Source of the DNA: Fischerella muscicola SAG 1427-1 = PCC 73103
GTDB lineage: Bacteria; Cyanobacteriota; Cyanobacteriia; Cyanobacteriales; Nostocaceae
Direction: 5' to 3'
Assembly: GCF_000317245.1 (NCBI RefSeq)
Contig: NZ_AJLJ01000112.1
Coordinates: 1 to 63,952 of the forward strand
DNA length: 63,952 nt
Position 1 is the first letter of the stretch. Each line of letters begins with the position of its first letter. The notes under the pieces were generated by a model. The model searched no databases. It saw only the letters and a list, made by a program, of their open reading frames with translations, and had not been told where the DNA came from. Position numbers and translations under genes: made by a program. Positions 55,499-63,952 of this stretch are shown in pieces.

Positions 55499-56953
55499 AT
55501 GCCTAATAACCTACTGACAGCAGCGTATATTTTGGCTAGCGCCTTATTTATTCTGAGCCTTGGGGGACTATCTGATCAAGAAACTGCTCGCAAAGGCAAT
55601 ATTTACGGCATTGTTGGGATGCTGATCGCCTTTATTGCTACTGCACTTTCACTCGATTTGACAGCATATCCGACTTTGGCATCAGTCGTTATCCCAGGAA
55701 CTGTGATCGGTACAATCGTAGCTTCTCGTGTGGCGATGACCTCAATGCCAGAGTTGGTAGCCATTTTACATAGCTTTGTTGGTGCAGCAGCAGTCCTAGT
55801 GGGAATTGCCAATAATTTACAAGAATCATTAAATATCTCCCCTGTTGAGTCTACAATCCACCAAATAGAAATTTTTGTGGGTGTGTTTATCGGTGCTGTG
55901 ACTTTCACAGGTTCGATAATTGCCTTTGGTAAATTGCGGGGTATTATCAGTAGCAAACCTCTACTTTTACCAGGGCGCCACTTAATCAACTTGGGAATAA
56001 TTGGGGCTTCTGTATGGTTGGGTGTGCAGTTCTTGACAACAGCAAACGGAAGTGGAATACAACCATTGTTAATTATGTCCGCGATCGCCTCAGTGTTGGG
56101 CATTCATTTAGTCATGGCCATCGGTGGCGCTGATATGCCCGTTGTAATCTCAATGCTCAATAGCTATTCTGGCTGGGCTGCCGCCGCTGCTGGCTTCATG
56201 TTATCAAACGATCTGTTAATTGTTACAGGTGCGTTGGTGGGTAGTAGTGGTGCAATCCTCAGCTATATCATGTGTAAGGCAATGAACCGTTCATTCCTCA
56301 GCGTTATCTTGGGAGGCTTTGGCGTAGAAACAGGTGCCGCTACTATCACAGGGGATGAACAACATCCAGGTGAAGTCAACACAACAACAGTTGAAGATAC
56401 TGTCGAAATTTTGCACAACGCTAAGAGTGTGATTATTGTGCCTGGCTATGGTATGGCAGTAGCTCAGGCTCAACATGCTGTGTCACAGATTACTAAGCTG
56501 CTACGCGATCGCGGCGTTGAGGTTCGCTTTGGCATCCATCCGGTGGCTGGGCGAATGCCTGGACACATGAATGTTCTTTTGGCTGAGGCCAATGTACCCT
56601 ACGACATCGTACTAGAAATGGATGAGATTAACTCCGACTTCTCAAAAACTGATGTTGTTTTGGTGATTGGTGCTAACGATACTGTTAATCCTAGCGCTCT
56701 AGAAAACCCAAATAGCCCAATTGCTGGAATGCCAGTACTAGAAGTTTGGCAGGCTGGTACGATTGTGGTCATGAAGCGTAGTATGGCTAGTGGTTACGCC
56801 GGAGTGGAAAACCCTTTGTTTTATAAGAACAATACTCGTATGTTATTTGGTGATGCTAAGAAAAATGTTGATGCGATCGCTAGCAAACTTGCACAGTTAA
56901 GTGAGGAAAGTACAAACCTGCATCTACCAACAAAAGTAGTATTGTCAACCTAG
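55499..56953 (+). CDS. pntB: NAD(P) transhydrogenase beta subunit (PntB)
   Basis: A 484-residue subunit. The ATG giving [20 protein letters not shown] is chosen over an upstream TTG. The first ~280 residues form about nine membrane helices (with [16 protein letters not shown] near the start). The C-terminal NADP(H)-binding domain has [38 protein letters not shown] and [15 protein letters not shown], with [16 protein letters not shown] at the end. It lies 81 bp after pntA and completes the proton-translocating transhydrogenase. Confidence 0.95.
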   Translation: MPNNLLTAAYILASALFILSLGGLSDQETARKGNIYGIVGMLIAFIATALSLDLTAYPTLASVVIPGTVIGTIVASRVAMTSMPELVAILHSFVGAAAVLVGIANNLQESLNISPVESTIHQIEIFVGVFIGAVTFTGSIIAFGKLRGIISSKPLLLPGRHLINLGIIGASVWLGVQFLTTANGSGIQPLLIMSAIASVLGIHLVMAIGGADMPVVISMLNSYSGWAAAAAGFMLSNDLLIVTGALVGSSGAILSYIMCKAMNRSFLSVILGGFGVETGAATITGDEQHPGEVNTTTVEDTVEILHNAKSVIIVPGYGMAVAQAQHAVSQITKLLRDRGVEVRFGIHPVAGRMPGHMNVLLAEANVPYDIVLEMDEINSDFSKTDVVLVIGANDTVNPSALENPNSPIAGMPVLEVWQAGTIVVMKRSMASGYAGVENPLFYKNNTRMLFGDAKKNVDAIASKLAQLSEESTNLHLPTKVVLST

Positions 56954-57065
56954 TAGCTTTGCGAAAATTTCTTTCTACCAATCATCTATTGTCAATCAAC
57001 AAGCGATCGCTACCACATTCATCAAAAAAGTGAAATAGTATTAGAAGTTGACGTTAGCAAAATAA

Positions 57066-57087
57066 TGTCGAATTTTAAAATTCGACA
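57066..57087. promoter_or_regulatory. 22-bp perfect palindrome upstream of parAB
   Basis: Two 11-bp arms (TGTCGAATTTT and its complement) meet with no loop. A loopless perfect palindrome fits a dimer-binding site better than a terminator. Lying about 300 bp before parA, it could be an operator or a ParB-type centromere site. It does not match the common bacterial parS consensus. Confidence 0.45.
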
Positions 57088-57135
57088 GATAAACATTATA
57101 CCGATTCAAAAAATGTTTGCGACACATTCAGAATA

Positions 57136-57159
57136 TGAGACGCGATAAATCGCGTCTCA
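57136..57159. repeat. Dispersed palindromic repeat (GACGCGATAAATCGCGTC type)
   Basis: Two 10-bp arms (TGAGACGCGA and complement) around TAAA. It shares its GACGCGAT/ATCGCGTC core with the palindrome inserted in copA and is a dispersed cyanobacterial repeat. Confidence 0.65.
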
Positions 57160-57381
57160 ACAGAATTTATCTGGTGCATTCTTTATTGCAAATTGGTATT
57201 TATCCAGAAAAAACAGCACTGGCGCTGATGATGCTTGACGGCAGCACTTTGGATGTTTATCTTTTATACAATGGCGTAAAGTAACCGCAGTGTAGTATTT
57301 AATTTCTAAAGCAGCAGTGGTTGAAAATTTCCAGAATTCAGGTATATTTTTGAGTACACTTCTTCAGGTGCTGGTGATTTT

Positions 57382-58176
57382 ATGACGCAGGTAATTCTTG
57401 CAATCCTGGCAAACGCTGGTGGTGTAGGCAAAAGCACTTTGTCCGTACATCTAGCTTATGAAATCAGTCGGCGAAAATACAAGGTAGCTTTGCTGGATTT
57501 AGACCCACAGCGATCGCTAGATGTGTTTTGTGGTTTGTCAGCAGTTGAAGCACCGAATACGATGGTGCAAATTTTATCAAAAGATTTTAAAGGTAATTGG
57601 TCATTAGTACCAGCATGGGGCAATTCAAAAGTCGAAGTTTGTCAAGGACATCCGATACTTGCAGAAATAGCAAATGAATTGGTAATTCGCAAACGCGGAG
57701 AATATACTTTGGCAGACAGGCTTCACAAATATCCATTACCTCATGATTTAATTATCCTAGATTGCCCGGCAACTCTAGGGATGCTGAATGTCAATGCTTT
57801 AGCTGCCTCAACTCATATATTAGTACCAATACAACTAGAGATGAAGGCAATTTCTGGTTCAGCAGAACTGGTAGAGTGGTGTATCACTACTTCTGAAGAA
57901 TTGCAGCTTGACCCCAAACCCCCTATTTTGGGTTTTGTACCTAGCATGTACGATGATGGTGTAGCAATGCACAGGCAGTATCTTGCCCAATTGCCAAATA
58001 TTTCCGAACAGCTAGGCATTAAACTTTATTCTAAAATTCGCAACTCAAACGAATTTAAAAATGCCAGCGCCCACGGATTACCTTTACACGAATATCGATC
58101 TAAGCATCCAGCCTGCAAAGATTTTAAACAAATTGCTGATGACTTAATTAGTTTAATTAAGCAGAAGGAGAAATAA
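57382..58176 (+). CDS. parA: ParA-family partition ATPase
   Basis: A 264-residue deviant-Walker ATPase. The P-loop ILANAGGVGKSTLSVHLA, the Asp motif VALLDLDPQRSLDVFCG and the DLIILDCPATLGMLNVNAL region are clear. The first lysine of the classic KGGVGK loop is replaced (NAGGVGKS), though the second is present. It works with ParB to move and separate replicons. The stop (TAATG overlap) shares one base with parB's start, so the two are translationally coupled. Confidence 0.92.
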   Translation: MTQVILAILANAGGVGKSTLSVHLAYEISRRKYKVALLDLDPQRSLDVFCGLSAVEAPNTMVQILSKDFKGNWSLVPAWGNSKVEVCQGHPILAEIANELVIRKRGEYTLADRLHKYPLPHDLIILDCPATLGMLNVNALAASTHILVPIQLEMKAISGSAELVEWCITTSEELQLDPKPPILGFVPSMYDDGVAMHRQYLAQLPNISEQLGIKLYSKIRNSNEFKNASAHGLPLHEYRSKHPACKDFKQIADDLISLIKQKEK

Positions 58177-59291
58177 TGGCACGGAATTTGCCGACTATTG
58201 GTGATAAATTTAAGGGAGCGGTTCAAAAAACTGAGCAAGAAAAGAAAATAATCGAACTGCAAGCTGAAGTAGAACGTTTGCGAGTCATACAGTCTCCAGA
58301 ATTAGAAGCAGAACTAGCTCTTCTGCGAGAACAACTCCAAAATCAATCGGGAGAAGCAGAAATAGATGTAAGCTTAATTGATCCCAACCCCAATCAACCT
58401 CGACAAACAATCACATCAGAATCAATTCAAGCTAAGGCGCGACTGTTAAAAAAACACGGACAGATTACACCCATTATTCTTGTACCTCAAGACAATGCTC
58501 GCTATATGCTCTTGGATGGGCAGCTGCGTACTGAAGCCGCAAAACTACTTGAGTGGAAAACCATTCGGGCTGTTGTCGTACCAATGCCCAAGGATTTGGA
58601 TCAATCATCACTGATGACATTTCTTGGTTTTGAGGACTTAAACCCTTTAGATAAAGCCGAAGCAATCGTTAAAGAAGTTAACAAGTCTACTGGATTAGCA
58701 ATAGATGAAATCTCTACTATGCTTGCAACTGCACTCAAGCGTATCGAGCGCGATCGCAAAATCAAAGAACTAACACAACTCATCGCTGTGAGTGTAGAGG
58801 AGCAACAGCAGGGGTTAGAAGGACTAGGAGTGACTGGTTTAGAGCAGAATTTACTGCTAGTGCTGCTCGAATTAGGATTGAATCCTGCATCGGTAAAAAC
58901 AAATCTCCTACCAATGCTATCTTTACCTCAAGATTTGAAAGACGCGATTCGTCATCGCGGACTCAAAGGCGCGCACGCATTGGCATTGGCAACATTATCT
59001 GCTAAAGCATTAGGTACGTCTGAGCAACAAGCAGAGAAGGAACGTGTGCAAGCTACAGACAGGGTACTAAAAGAAAACCTCACTGTACCCGAAACACGTG
59101 ACATCATCAAACAAATCAAAGCTAACTATCTAACGCCAGCAAAATCAGAGTCAAAAGAAGTAAAAGCTGTTATTCAAAAAATTAATACGCTATCGTCAGC
59201 ATCTTTAGTAGATGCGAGTAGCGCCCAACTTCAAGAATTAAAGACCTTACTGCAACAGAAATTAGCCGAAATTGATCAAGTCCTTGGTTGA
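58176..59291 (+). CDS. parB: ParB-family partition protein
   Basis: A 371-residue DNA-binding partition protein. After a coiled-coil N-terminus (about 20-62) comes the ParB/Sulfiredoxin-like N domain: IDPNPNQPRQTI, ARLLKKHGQITPIILV and YMLLDGQLRTEAAK. A helical DNA-binding region (about 160-210; EAIVKEVNKSTGLAIDEIS) follows. The C-terminal part is helical and Gln/Lys-rich. It matches ParB/RepB types often carried by plasmids, but a chromosomal origin is equally possible here because the neighbours are core genes. Confidence 0.92.
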   Translation: MARNLPTIGDKFKGAVQKTEQEKKIIELQAEVERLRVIQSPELEAELALLREQLQNQSGEAEIDVSLIDPNPNQPRQTITSESIQAKARLLKKHGQITPIILVPQDNARYMLLDGQLRTEAAKLLEWKTIRAVVVPMPKDLDQSSLMTFLGFEDLNPLDKAEAIVKEVNKSTGLAIDEISTMLATALKRIERDRKIKELTQLIAVSVEEQQQGLEGLGVTGLEQNLLLVLLELGLNPASVKTNLLPMLSLPQDLKDAIRHRGLKGAHALALATLSAKALGTSEQQAEKERVQATDRVLKENLTVPETRDIIKQIKANYLTPAKSESKEVKAVIQKINTLSSASLVDASSAQLQELKTLLQQKLAEIDQVLG

Positions 59292-59344
59292 AATGATTTT
59301 CCGCTCTCAACTAATTTTGGTTTTTTAGAAGAAATAGAAAGTCG

Positions 59345-60367
59345 CTATAGTAACAAAGCTGGTAATCTTGTCCAGCTTGCAATCATACGTGCAGTGTAGA
59401 AACTTGCCCACGCCACAACTGCTAGCAATTGCTCATCTAATGAAAAGTAAGTCTTGAACTCATCAATCACTGTTTGATCCACCTGAAACGAGCTAAAGGC
59501 TGTCAGTAACGCTAGTTTTGCGATCGCTTTCGATTGCAAATCTAATCCGTCCATTAAAGTTTCAACCCACTGTCTACTGATTCCTTTATCTTGTCCGTCC
59601 CACTTACTAATGTTCTGTTCAACAAAACTCTGAACATCCGGCGAGACAAACTTGCGAATGCTTTCCTCAATGACTACTGTATATCTCGATAAAGCTTGGG
59701 CGATAAATGGGTTTGACGCTGCCCATTTAAAATCATCAGGAAGATTGGCCTCTGGTAGCAGTACCAGAGATTTACCAGCGTTTCTTGATCTACCGACTAG
59801 CCCAGTTTTGATCATAACTTTGCGAACTACCCAATTAGCAATTCCTTTCCCAAAAGGTAGGGGAATAAATGCTTTATTCAGAAATATATTTACTAACCGA
59901 TTAGTATAATGAAAATTTAAGGCTGCACCAATAATTTCTGGTGCTTCTATATAGTTGAAGGGTGGATTTAACTGAAGTGGATGGTTCGGTTGATTAGAAG
60001 ATAATGCCCATTCAACGATGCTTCTAAATTTGGGATCTGCAATAGCATTGAGATCATTTTTAACTATTGCAATTGCAACCTTATGGTGCTTCAGACCTGA
60101 TAACATGATACTATGAGCATCAACACAATAAGGACAAGTGTTCAGTTTAGATACCGCGAGATTGATTGCTTCTTTCACTTCGCGACTGACTTGATTATCT
60201 ACCAAAAAAACCTCACGGAATAAAGACCAGTTACCTGCAAATAATGTTGGAGAAACAGAATGTATGACAAAGGTAGAAATTGTCAGTACCTCTTGCTGGA
60301 TTTGAACATAGGTTCTATTTAATAAATCATCTTTGTGACTGGGCTTAATTGGTGTCAGATATTTCAT
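59345..60367 (-). CDS. AhpD-like carboxymuconolactone decarboxylase-family protein
   Basis: A 340-residue protein. The ATG is chosen over a TTG 18 bp upstream and has AGGAAA before it. The AhpD-type redox motif C78-PY-C81-VDAH85 lies in the N-terminal part; a second, motif-free copy of the fold seems to form the C-terminal half (about 200-340). AhpD proteins reduce peroxides with a CxxC pair and a proton-relay His. It is downstream of a TetR-type regulator on the same strand, which may control it. Confidence 0.8.
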   Translation of the reverse strand: MKYLTPIKPSHKDDLLNRTYVQIQQEVLTISTFVIHSVSPTLFAGNWSLFREVFLVDNQVSREVKEAINLAVSKLNTCPYCVDAHSIMLSGLKHHKVAIAIVKNDLNAIADPKFRSIVEWALSSNQPNHPLQLNPPFNYIEAPEIIGAALNFHYTNRLVNIFLNKAFIPLPFGKGIANWVVRKVMIKTGLVGRSRNAGKSLVLLPEANLPDDFKWAASNPFIAQALSRYTVVIEESIRKFVSPDVQSFVEQNISKWDGQDKGISRQWVETLMDGLDLQSKAIAKLALLTAFSSFQVDQTVIDEFKTYFSLDEQLLAVVAWASFYTARMIASWTRLPALLL

Positions 60368-60518
60368 TATTGATTTTCCTATCAATAAGTTGTAGCCAAG
60401 ACAAATGTAAGTTAGTAGAAACGGTTTTGCAGTGAGCTGATTTGATTCATGAATTCACTATTAATAAAGAAACAACAGAGAATAGATTTGTTTACAACTC
60501 ATTTGTAATTGCTATACT

Positions 60519-61160
60519 TTAGGAAATTTTATTAATAGTTATTAAGTCAACCAAGCTATTAATCAAGCGGTCATGCTCCATAGGTAAAATTTCTTGACCG
60601 TACAACATATTCTGAACAATTGTAAAATACAGTAAAGAGCCAAGAAAAAGACGTGCAGTTGCCTCTGGGTCAGCTATTTGAAGTTCTGGATGATTTACAA
60701 AATATTGAGTCAGAATATTCAAAGCAGGTTTATCTACGTTGTCAACGAAAACTTGTGCTAGTAATGGAAATCGTCCTGATTCACCAATAATTAATCTAAA
60801 TAAATTCATCAATTGCTGTTCATAATTAATACGCTCTACAATATTTTTTGCTAAGTAGCGTAGAACAATTCGAGGTTCTCCTTGAAAAAATTGCGGTTCT
60901 TGAGAATTAAATACTGCTCGATAATTTTTCTGTAACAGTCGTTCAATCAATGCAGTGAATAATCTTTCTTTATCTTGAAAGTAGCTGTAAACTGTTCTTT
61001 TGGATACACCTGCTGCTGCTGTCACCTTATCCATTGTTGTGCCAGTATAGCCTTTTGCTAAAAACTCTTGCATCGCACCAGCAAGGATTGCATCAACCTT
61101 ATTGGTTGAAAAAAAGTGGTCTTTCCTATGGTTTTCTGTTTGCTCACTCTTATTTTTCAT
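60519..61160 (-). CDS. TetR-family regulator
   Basis: A 213-residue regulator; the ATG giving MKNKSEQTENHRKD is chosen because the longer frame would overlap accA. The helix-turn-helix (about 18-65) has AILAGAMQEFLAKGYTGTTM and AAAGVSKRTVYSYFQDKERL. The C-terminal domain (about 80-213) is the ligand-binding part of the TetR_C type. It starts 19 bp after accA, and the AhpD-like gene follows 151 bp downstream. A role in oxidative or solvent stress is possible; the ligand is unknown. Confidence 0.87.
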   Translation of the reverse strand: MKNKSEQTENHRKDHFFSTNKVDAILAGAMQEFLAKGYTGTTMDKVTAAAGVSKRTVYSYFQDKERLFTALIERLLQKNYRAVFNSQEPQFFQGEPRIVLRYLAKNIVERINYEQQLMNLFRLIIGESGRFPLLAQVFVDNVDKPALNILTQYFVNHPELQIADPEATARLFLGSLLYFTIVQNMLYGQEILPMEHDRLINSLVDLITINKIS

Positions 61161-61179
61161 ATTTTTGCGATCGCGATGT

Positions 61180-62151
61180 TTACAGATTCCAAACACCTAT
61201 TTGGCGGAATTTTTGATAACGCATTTGGCGCCGCTGTTGACTAGTCATTTGAGTTAATTCCTCTAAATTTTGCAACAGTCCCTGCTTGAGAATTTTTGCT
61301 GCTGTAAGGGGATCAGAGTGAGCGCCACTAGGAGGTTCTGGCAAAATTTGGTTGAGAATTCCTAAACTTTTTAGGTCTTGTGCAGTAATTTTCAGAGCAA
61401 CTGCGGCTTGAGGTGCTTTGCTAACATCTTTCCAAAGGATAGCAGCACAAGCTTCAGGGGTAGCAACAGTATAAACAGCATGTTCAAACATCAATAAGCG
61501 ATCGCCAACACCAATACCTAATGCACCACCAGAACCGCCCTCGCCAATCACTGTGCAGATAATAGGAACATCTAATCTAAACATTTCCCGCAAATTGTAT
61601 GCGATCGCCTCTCCTTGACCTTGATGTTCTGCTTGCACACCAGCCCAAGCACCTGGCGTATCAATAAAAGTTAAAATTGGCATTCCGAATCGGTTGGCGT
61701 GTTCCATCAATCGCATCGCCTTACGATAGCCCCCCGGTGCAGCCATACCGAAATTACGTGCAACATTATCTTTTGTATCTCGACCCTTTTGGTGTCCCAA
61801 CATGACTACAGGTCTTCCAGCTAGCTTTGCTATACCTCCAACTAAAGCTGGATCGTCCGAACCACCGCGATCGCCATGTAGTTCTATCCATGTATCACTA
61901 ATTGCTTTAATGTAATCAAGAGTACTAGGACGACGAGGATGGCGAGCTATTTGCAGTTTTTGGGACGGTGAAAGATTACTGAAAATTCCCTGACGTAGTT
62001 GCATAGCCTGTGCTTCTAATTGGCAAATCTGCTCGCCAATATCCACACCATTTTCTTTTGCAAGTTCACGAATCTTGTCGATGCGAAACTCCAAGTCAAC
62101 TAAAGGCTTTTCAAAGTCTAAAAGTAGTGGTTTGCGCTCAGTAGTTACCAT
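61180..62151 (-). CDS. accA: Acetyl-CoA carboxylase carboxyltransferase alpha (AccA)
   Basis: A 323-residue subunit; the ATG giving [17 protein letters not shown] is chosen over a TTG 9 bp upstream. It has the carboxyltransferase core: [48 protein letters not shown] and [18 protein letters not shown]. With AccD it moves the carboxyl group from biotin to acetyl-CoA in fatty-acid synthesis. It lies 46 bp after accD. Length is standard for cyanobacteria. Confidence 0.96.
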   Translation of the reverse strand: MVTTERKPLLLDFEKPLVDLEFRIDKIRELAKENGVDIGEQICQLEAQAMQLRQGIFSNLSPSQKLQIARHPRRPSTLDYIKAISDTWIELHGDRGGSDDPALVGGIAKLAGRPVVMLGHQKGRDTKDNVARNFGMAAPGGYRKAMRLMEHANRFGMPILTFIDTPGAWAGVQAEHQGQGEAIAYNLREMFRLDVPIICTVIGEGGSGGALGIGVGDRLLMFEHAVYTVATPEACAAILWKDVSKAPQAAVALKITAQDLKSLGILNQILPEPPSGAHSDPLTAAKILKQGLLQNLEELTQMTSQQRRQMRYQKFRQIGVWNL

Positions 62152-62197
62152 AGTTTGCAATTAATTTAATATTGTGAATACCTTGGTTTAATTGAGA

Positions 62198-63109
62198 CTA
62201 AGTGGAGCTTAAAGCCATTGCTTCCCACTGCACCATAGAATGTGTAGTTGAAATAGGTTGATGTAAAGAAATCAACTGCGCTAGATTCTTCTTAAGTTCG
62301 GTGCGGGGAATGATGATATCAACAAAACCGTGATGTAAGAGATCCTCAGCAGTCTGAAAATCATTAGGTAACTTCTCCCGCAGTGTTTGCTCAATGACTC
62401 GACGACCAGCAAAGCCAATCGTCGCCTTTGGTTCTGCAATGATGATGTCACCCAACATTGCAAAACTGGCTGTGACACCGCCTGTAGTTGGATGAGTCAG
62501 AATCGGAATGTAAAGCAGACCAGCAGCACGATGATATTCTAAAGCGCCTGAAATTTTGGCCATCTGCATCAGGCTTAACATTCCTTCTTGCATCCTCGCG
62601 CCACCAGAGGTGCAGACAATAATTACAGGATATTGTTTGGAGGTTGCTCTTTCAATCAGACGAGTCAGCTTTTCTCCAACTACAGAACCCATGCTACCAC
62701 CCATGAATCGGAAATCCATGACACCAAGGGCAACTGGTAAACCTTCAATTTGACCAAAACCAGTTTGCACAGCATCCACTAAACCAGTCTTTTTTTGGGT
62801 TTCTGCTAGACGAGCGCTGTAGGCTTTACGATCATGAAACTGTAGTGGATCAGATGGATACAGTTCCTCATCCAAGGGTATCCAGGTTTTGGCATCAATC
62901 AATTGCAGGATGCGCTCATCGCTATATACCTGCTCATGATGTCCACACTCTTGACAAACCATCTGATTAGCTCGTAACTCTTTGGTGTAAACTAAAATTT
63001 CACAAGCACTACACTTACTCCATAATCCATCAGAAATATCACGCTCTTGGCGTTCCCAAATTAGAGAGCCAGATTTCCTTCGATTTTCAAACCAATCAAA
63101 TAGAGACAT
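62198..63109 (-). CDS. accD: Acetyl-CoA carboxylase carboxyltransferase beta (AccD)
   Basis: A 303-residue subunit. The N-terminal zinc finger has C33, C36, C52 and C55 ([10 protein letters not shown] and VCQECGHHE). The carboxyltransferase core has [38 protein letters not shown] and [21 protein letters not shown] stands 5 nt before the ATG. It pairs with AccA in an operon, an essential housekeeping unit that argues against this end of the window being a dispensable plasmid. Confidence 0.96.
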   Translation of the reverse strand: MSLFDWFENRRKSGSLIWERQERDISDGLWSKCSACEILVYTKELRANQMVCQECGHHEQVYSDERILQLIDAKTWIPLDEELYPSDPLQFHDRKAYSARLAETQKKTGLVDAVQTGFGQIEGLPVALGVMDFRFMGGSMGSVVGEKLTRLIERATSKQYPVIIVCTSGGARMQEGMLSLMQMAKISGALEYHRAAGLLYIPILTHPTTGGVTASFAMLGDIIIAEPKATIGFAGRRVIEQTLREKLPNDFQTAEDLLHHGFVDIIIPRTELKKNLAQLISLHQPISTTHSMVQWEAMALSST

Positions 63110-63233
63110 TAGACCTCCTAAATCCTTGGTGTTGATTTGTTGTTTTTAGAAACACAATATTGTCCAATTAGATCAATACTAAATGTATAGAACAGAAACT
63201 TTTTGTCACAAAAATTTTCTTCTAAATACAATT

Positions 63234-63767
63234 TTATTCTTTATAAAAACATAACCAATCCCATAATTCGTTAATTAGTATAAAAATGCCTAAAAAAATT
63301 ACTAAAACCAACGCTAACCATAGCGGCAAATTCAACATATTATTAAAAATAATAACTATTTGGCTGAATAAAATAAGTAGAAATAATAAACTTCTTCTAC
63401 GTAGCTCTCTTGTTATTTTTTCAGTCACTTCTATTGGTATTGGTAGAGGTATTACAGCACTCGGAGGAAAAGCATAAAACCGTTCTTTTTGAACAAATAA
63501 ATCTGTCCAACCATTTTCTTGACACCACTTTTTCACTTGTGTTTGTATCGAATTGTCTATTTTTACCTCAGTTTGAATAAATGTTTGACTAGCGACTATT
63601 GAATCAAAGCTGAAGGAAGCTGAACCATATCCAGAAGATGCGAATAATATGATTGCTATATTCAAAACAATTAATTCTGTGAGTACTATCTCAAAAGGGA
63701 ACTTACTAAAAAAACTGAATATAAACACAATTGAGATTGGTACATTTATTAATAATAATAGTCTCAT
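63234..63767 (-). CDS. Hypothetical membrane protein
   Basis: A 177-residue protein that I do not recognise. Two N-terminal helices (LLLLINVPISIVFIFSFF and IVLTELIVLNIAIILFA) and two C-terminal ones (LLFLLILFSQIVIIFNNML and LWLALVLVIFLGIFILI) flank a soluble part with VKKWCQENGWTDLFVQKER. It is very AT-rich. A decayed copy of its central part lies just upstream, so it is one of a tandem pair. No function is apparent. Confidence 0.6.
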   Translation of the reverse strand: MRLLLLINVPISIVFIFSFFSKFPFEIVLTELIVLNIAIILFASSGYGSASFSFDSIVASQTFIQTEVKIDNSIQTQVKKWCQENGWTDLFVQKERFYAFPPSAVIPLPIPIEVTEKITRELRRRSLLFLLILFSQIVIIFNNMLNLPLWLALVLVIFLGIFILINELWDWLCFYKE

Positions 63768-63821
63768 GAGTAGAGCCTTTATTTCTCATTTTTTTGTAGA
63801 TACAAGATTAACAATTAATAA

Positions 63822-63935
63822 GGTAAAGGTATGAATACACCAGAAGGAAAAGCATATAATTGTCTTCCTTAAGTAAACAAGTTTGTCAAACCATTATCTT
63901 GACATTATTTTTTTAAATTTTTCATGTAAATTGTC
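63822..63935 (-). pseudogene. Decayed duplicate of the neighbouring membrane protein
   Basis: The minus strand reads CQDNGLTNLFT, then a stop, then GRQLYAFPSGVFIPLPY and a stop. This parallels CQENGWTDLFVQKERFYAFPPSAVIPLPI in the intact gene. At least three stops break the copy. It is a tandem duplicate that has lost function. Confidence 0.65.
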
Positions 63936-63939
63936 TTCT

Positions 63940-63952
63940 AGGACTTACGCAT
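63940..63952. repeat. Edge of a dispersed repeat (AGGACTTACGCA)
   Basis: The last 13 bases read AGGACTTACGCAT. Sequence of this kind often marks the ends of IS or MITE elements in heterocystous cyanobacteria, so an element may continue beyond the window. Only the edge is seen. Confidence 0.35.

Larger units (their letters stand above)
56954..57381. other. Intergenic region upstream of parA with palindromes
   Basis: 428 bp without a gene. It holds a HIP1 octamer and two palindromes listed separately, and should contain the parAB promoter. No other structure is evident. Confidence 0.4.

Noticed and set aside
57382..59291. Plasmid backbone
   Set aside because: parAB alone does not show it; accA/accD, hox and pnt genes nearby and no replication initiator argue for a chromosome or at least leave it open.
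1..63952. tRNA, rRNA and riboswitches
   Set aside because: No stretch with tRNA arm consensus or known riboswitch core was recognised by eye; a covariance-model scan would be needed to exclude them.

Overview
The window reads as chromosomal (or large-replicon) DNA of a filamentous, probably heterocyst-type cyanobacterium (Nostocales-like; genus not resolvable by eye). The reasons are many HIP1 octamers (GCGATCGC), short heptamer repeats between genes, CHAT/TPR, CHASE2 and DUF928 proteins, DevB/DevC-like exporters, a five-subunit bidirectional Hox hydrogenase and a plant/cyanobacterial-type accD/accA pair. No rRNA, tRNA or CRISPR array was recognised.

Layout. 1-3.6 kb: a gene-poor stretch, a NarL-type response regulator facing a GAF/LuxR regulator across a perfect hairpin, and a decayed IS1-family transposase. 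3.6-11.6 kb (minus strand): CHASE2/AAA protein, a secreted haemagglutinin-like (TpsA) protein and a CHAT/TPR caspase-like protein, the last two nearly touching. 11.8-19.2 kb (plus strand): a compact class II lanthipeptide operon: precursor peptide, LanM synthetase, C39-peptidase ABC exporter and HlyD adaptor. 19.2-21.6 kb (minus strand): a vMAP-N/AAA protein and a DUF928 protein, so the lanthipeptide operon sits between two groups of typical cyanobacterial CHAT/AAA/secretion genes. 21.7-25.1 kb: HEAT and GNAT remnants, a GNAT enzyme, pdxJ, an SPFH protein and small membrane proteins.

25.5-32.6 kb is a sulfur/thiol/metal-flavoured region: a TauE/SafE exporter, three CadD-family transporters, a LysR regulator, an exported protein, a DUF202 protein, cysK and an Rrf2 regulator resembling the CymR-CysK pair of Firmicutes. 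32.9-33.0 kb holds a MITE that shares its end sequence with the IS1 remnant. 34.5-40.8 kb holds two related NarL-type histidine kinases, a PhnD-like binding lipoprotein with no transporter, a membrane DUF3365 protein with a haem-c motif, a DUF364 protein and a NarL-type response regulator: a plausible redox/ligand sensing locus beside the hydrogenase genes.

40.8-53.4 kb is the hox locus on the minus strand, hoxE-F-U-orf-Y then hoxH-hoxW, split between Y and H by copper genes (copZ-copA) and a DevB/DevC-like pair without its ATPase. Divergent from hoxE are pntA-pntB (transhydrogenase), so NAD(P)H-linked redox enzymes share one intergenic control region. 57.4-59.3 kb is parA-parB, coupled by a one-base overlap. 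The right end has an AhpD-like protein, a TetR regulator, accA, accD, and a membrane protein followed by a decayed duplicate of itself. CopA and PntA carry in-frame insertions of repeats that otherwise lie between genes.
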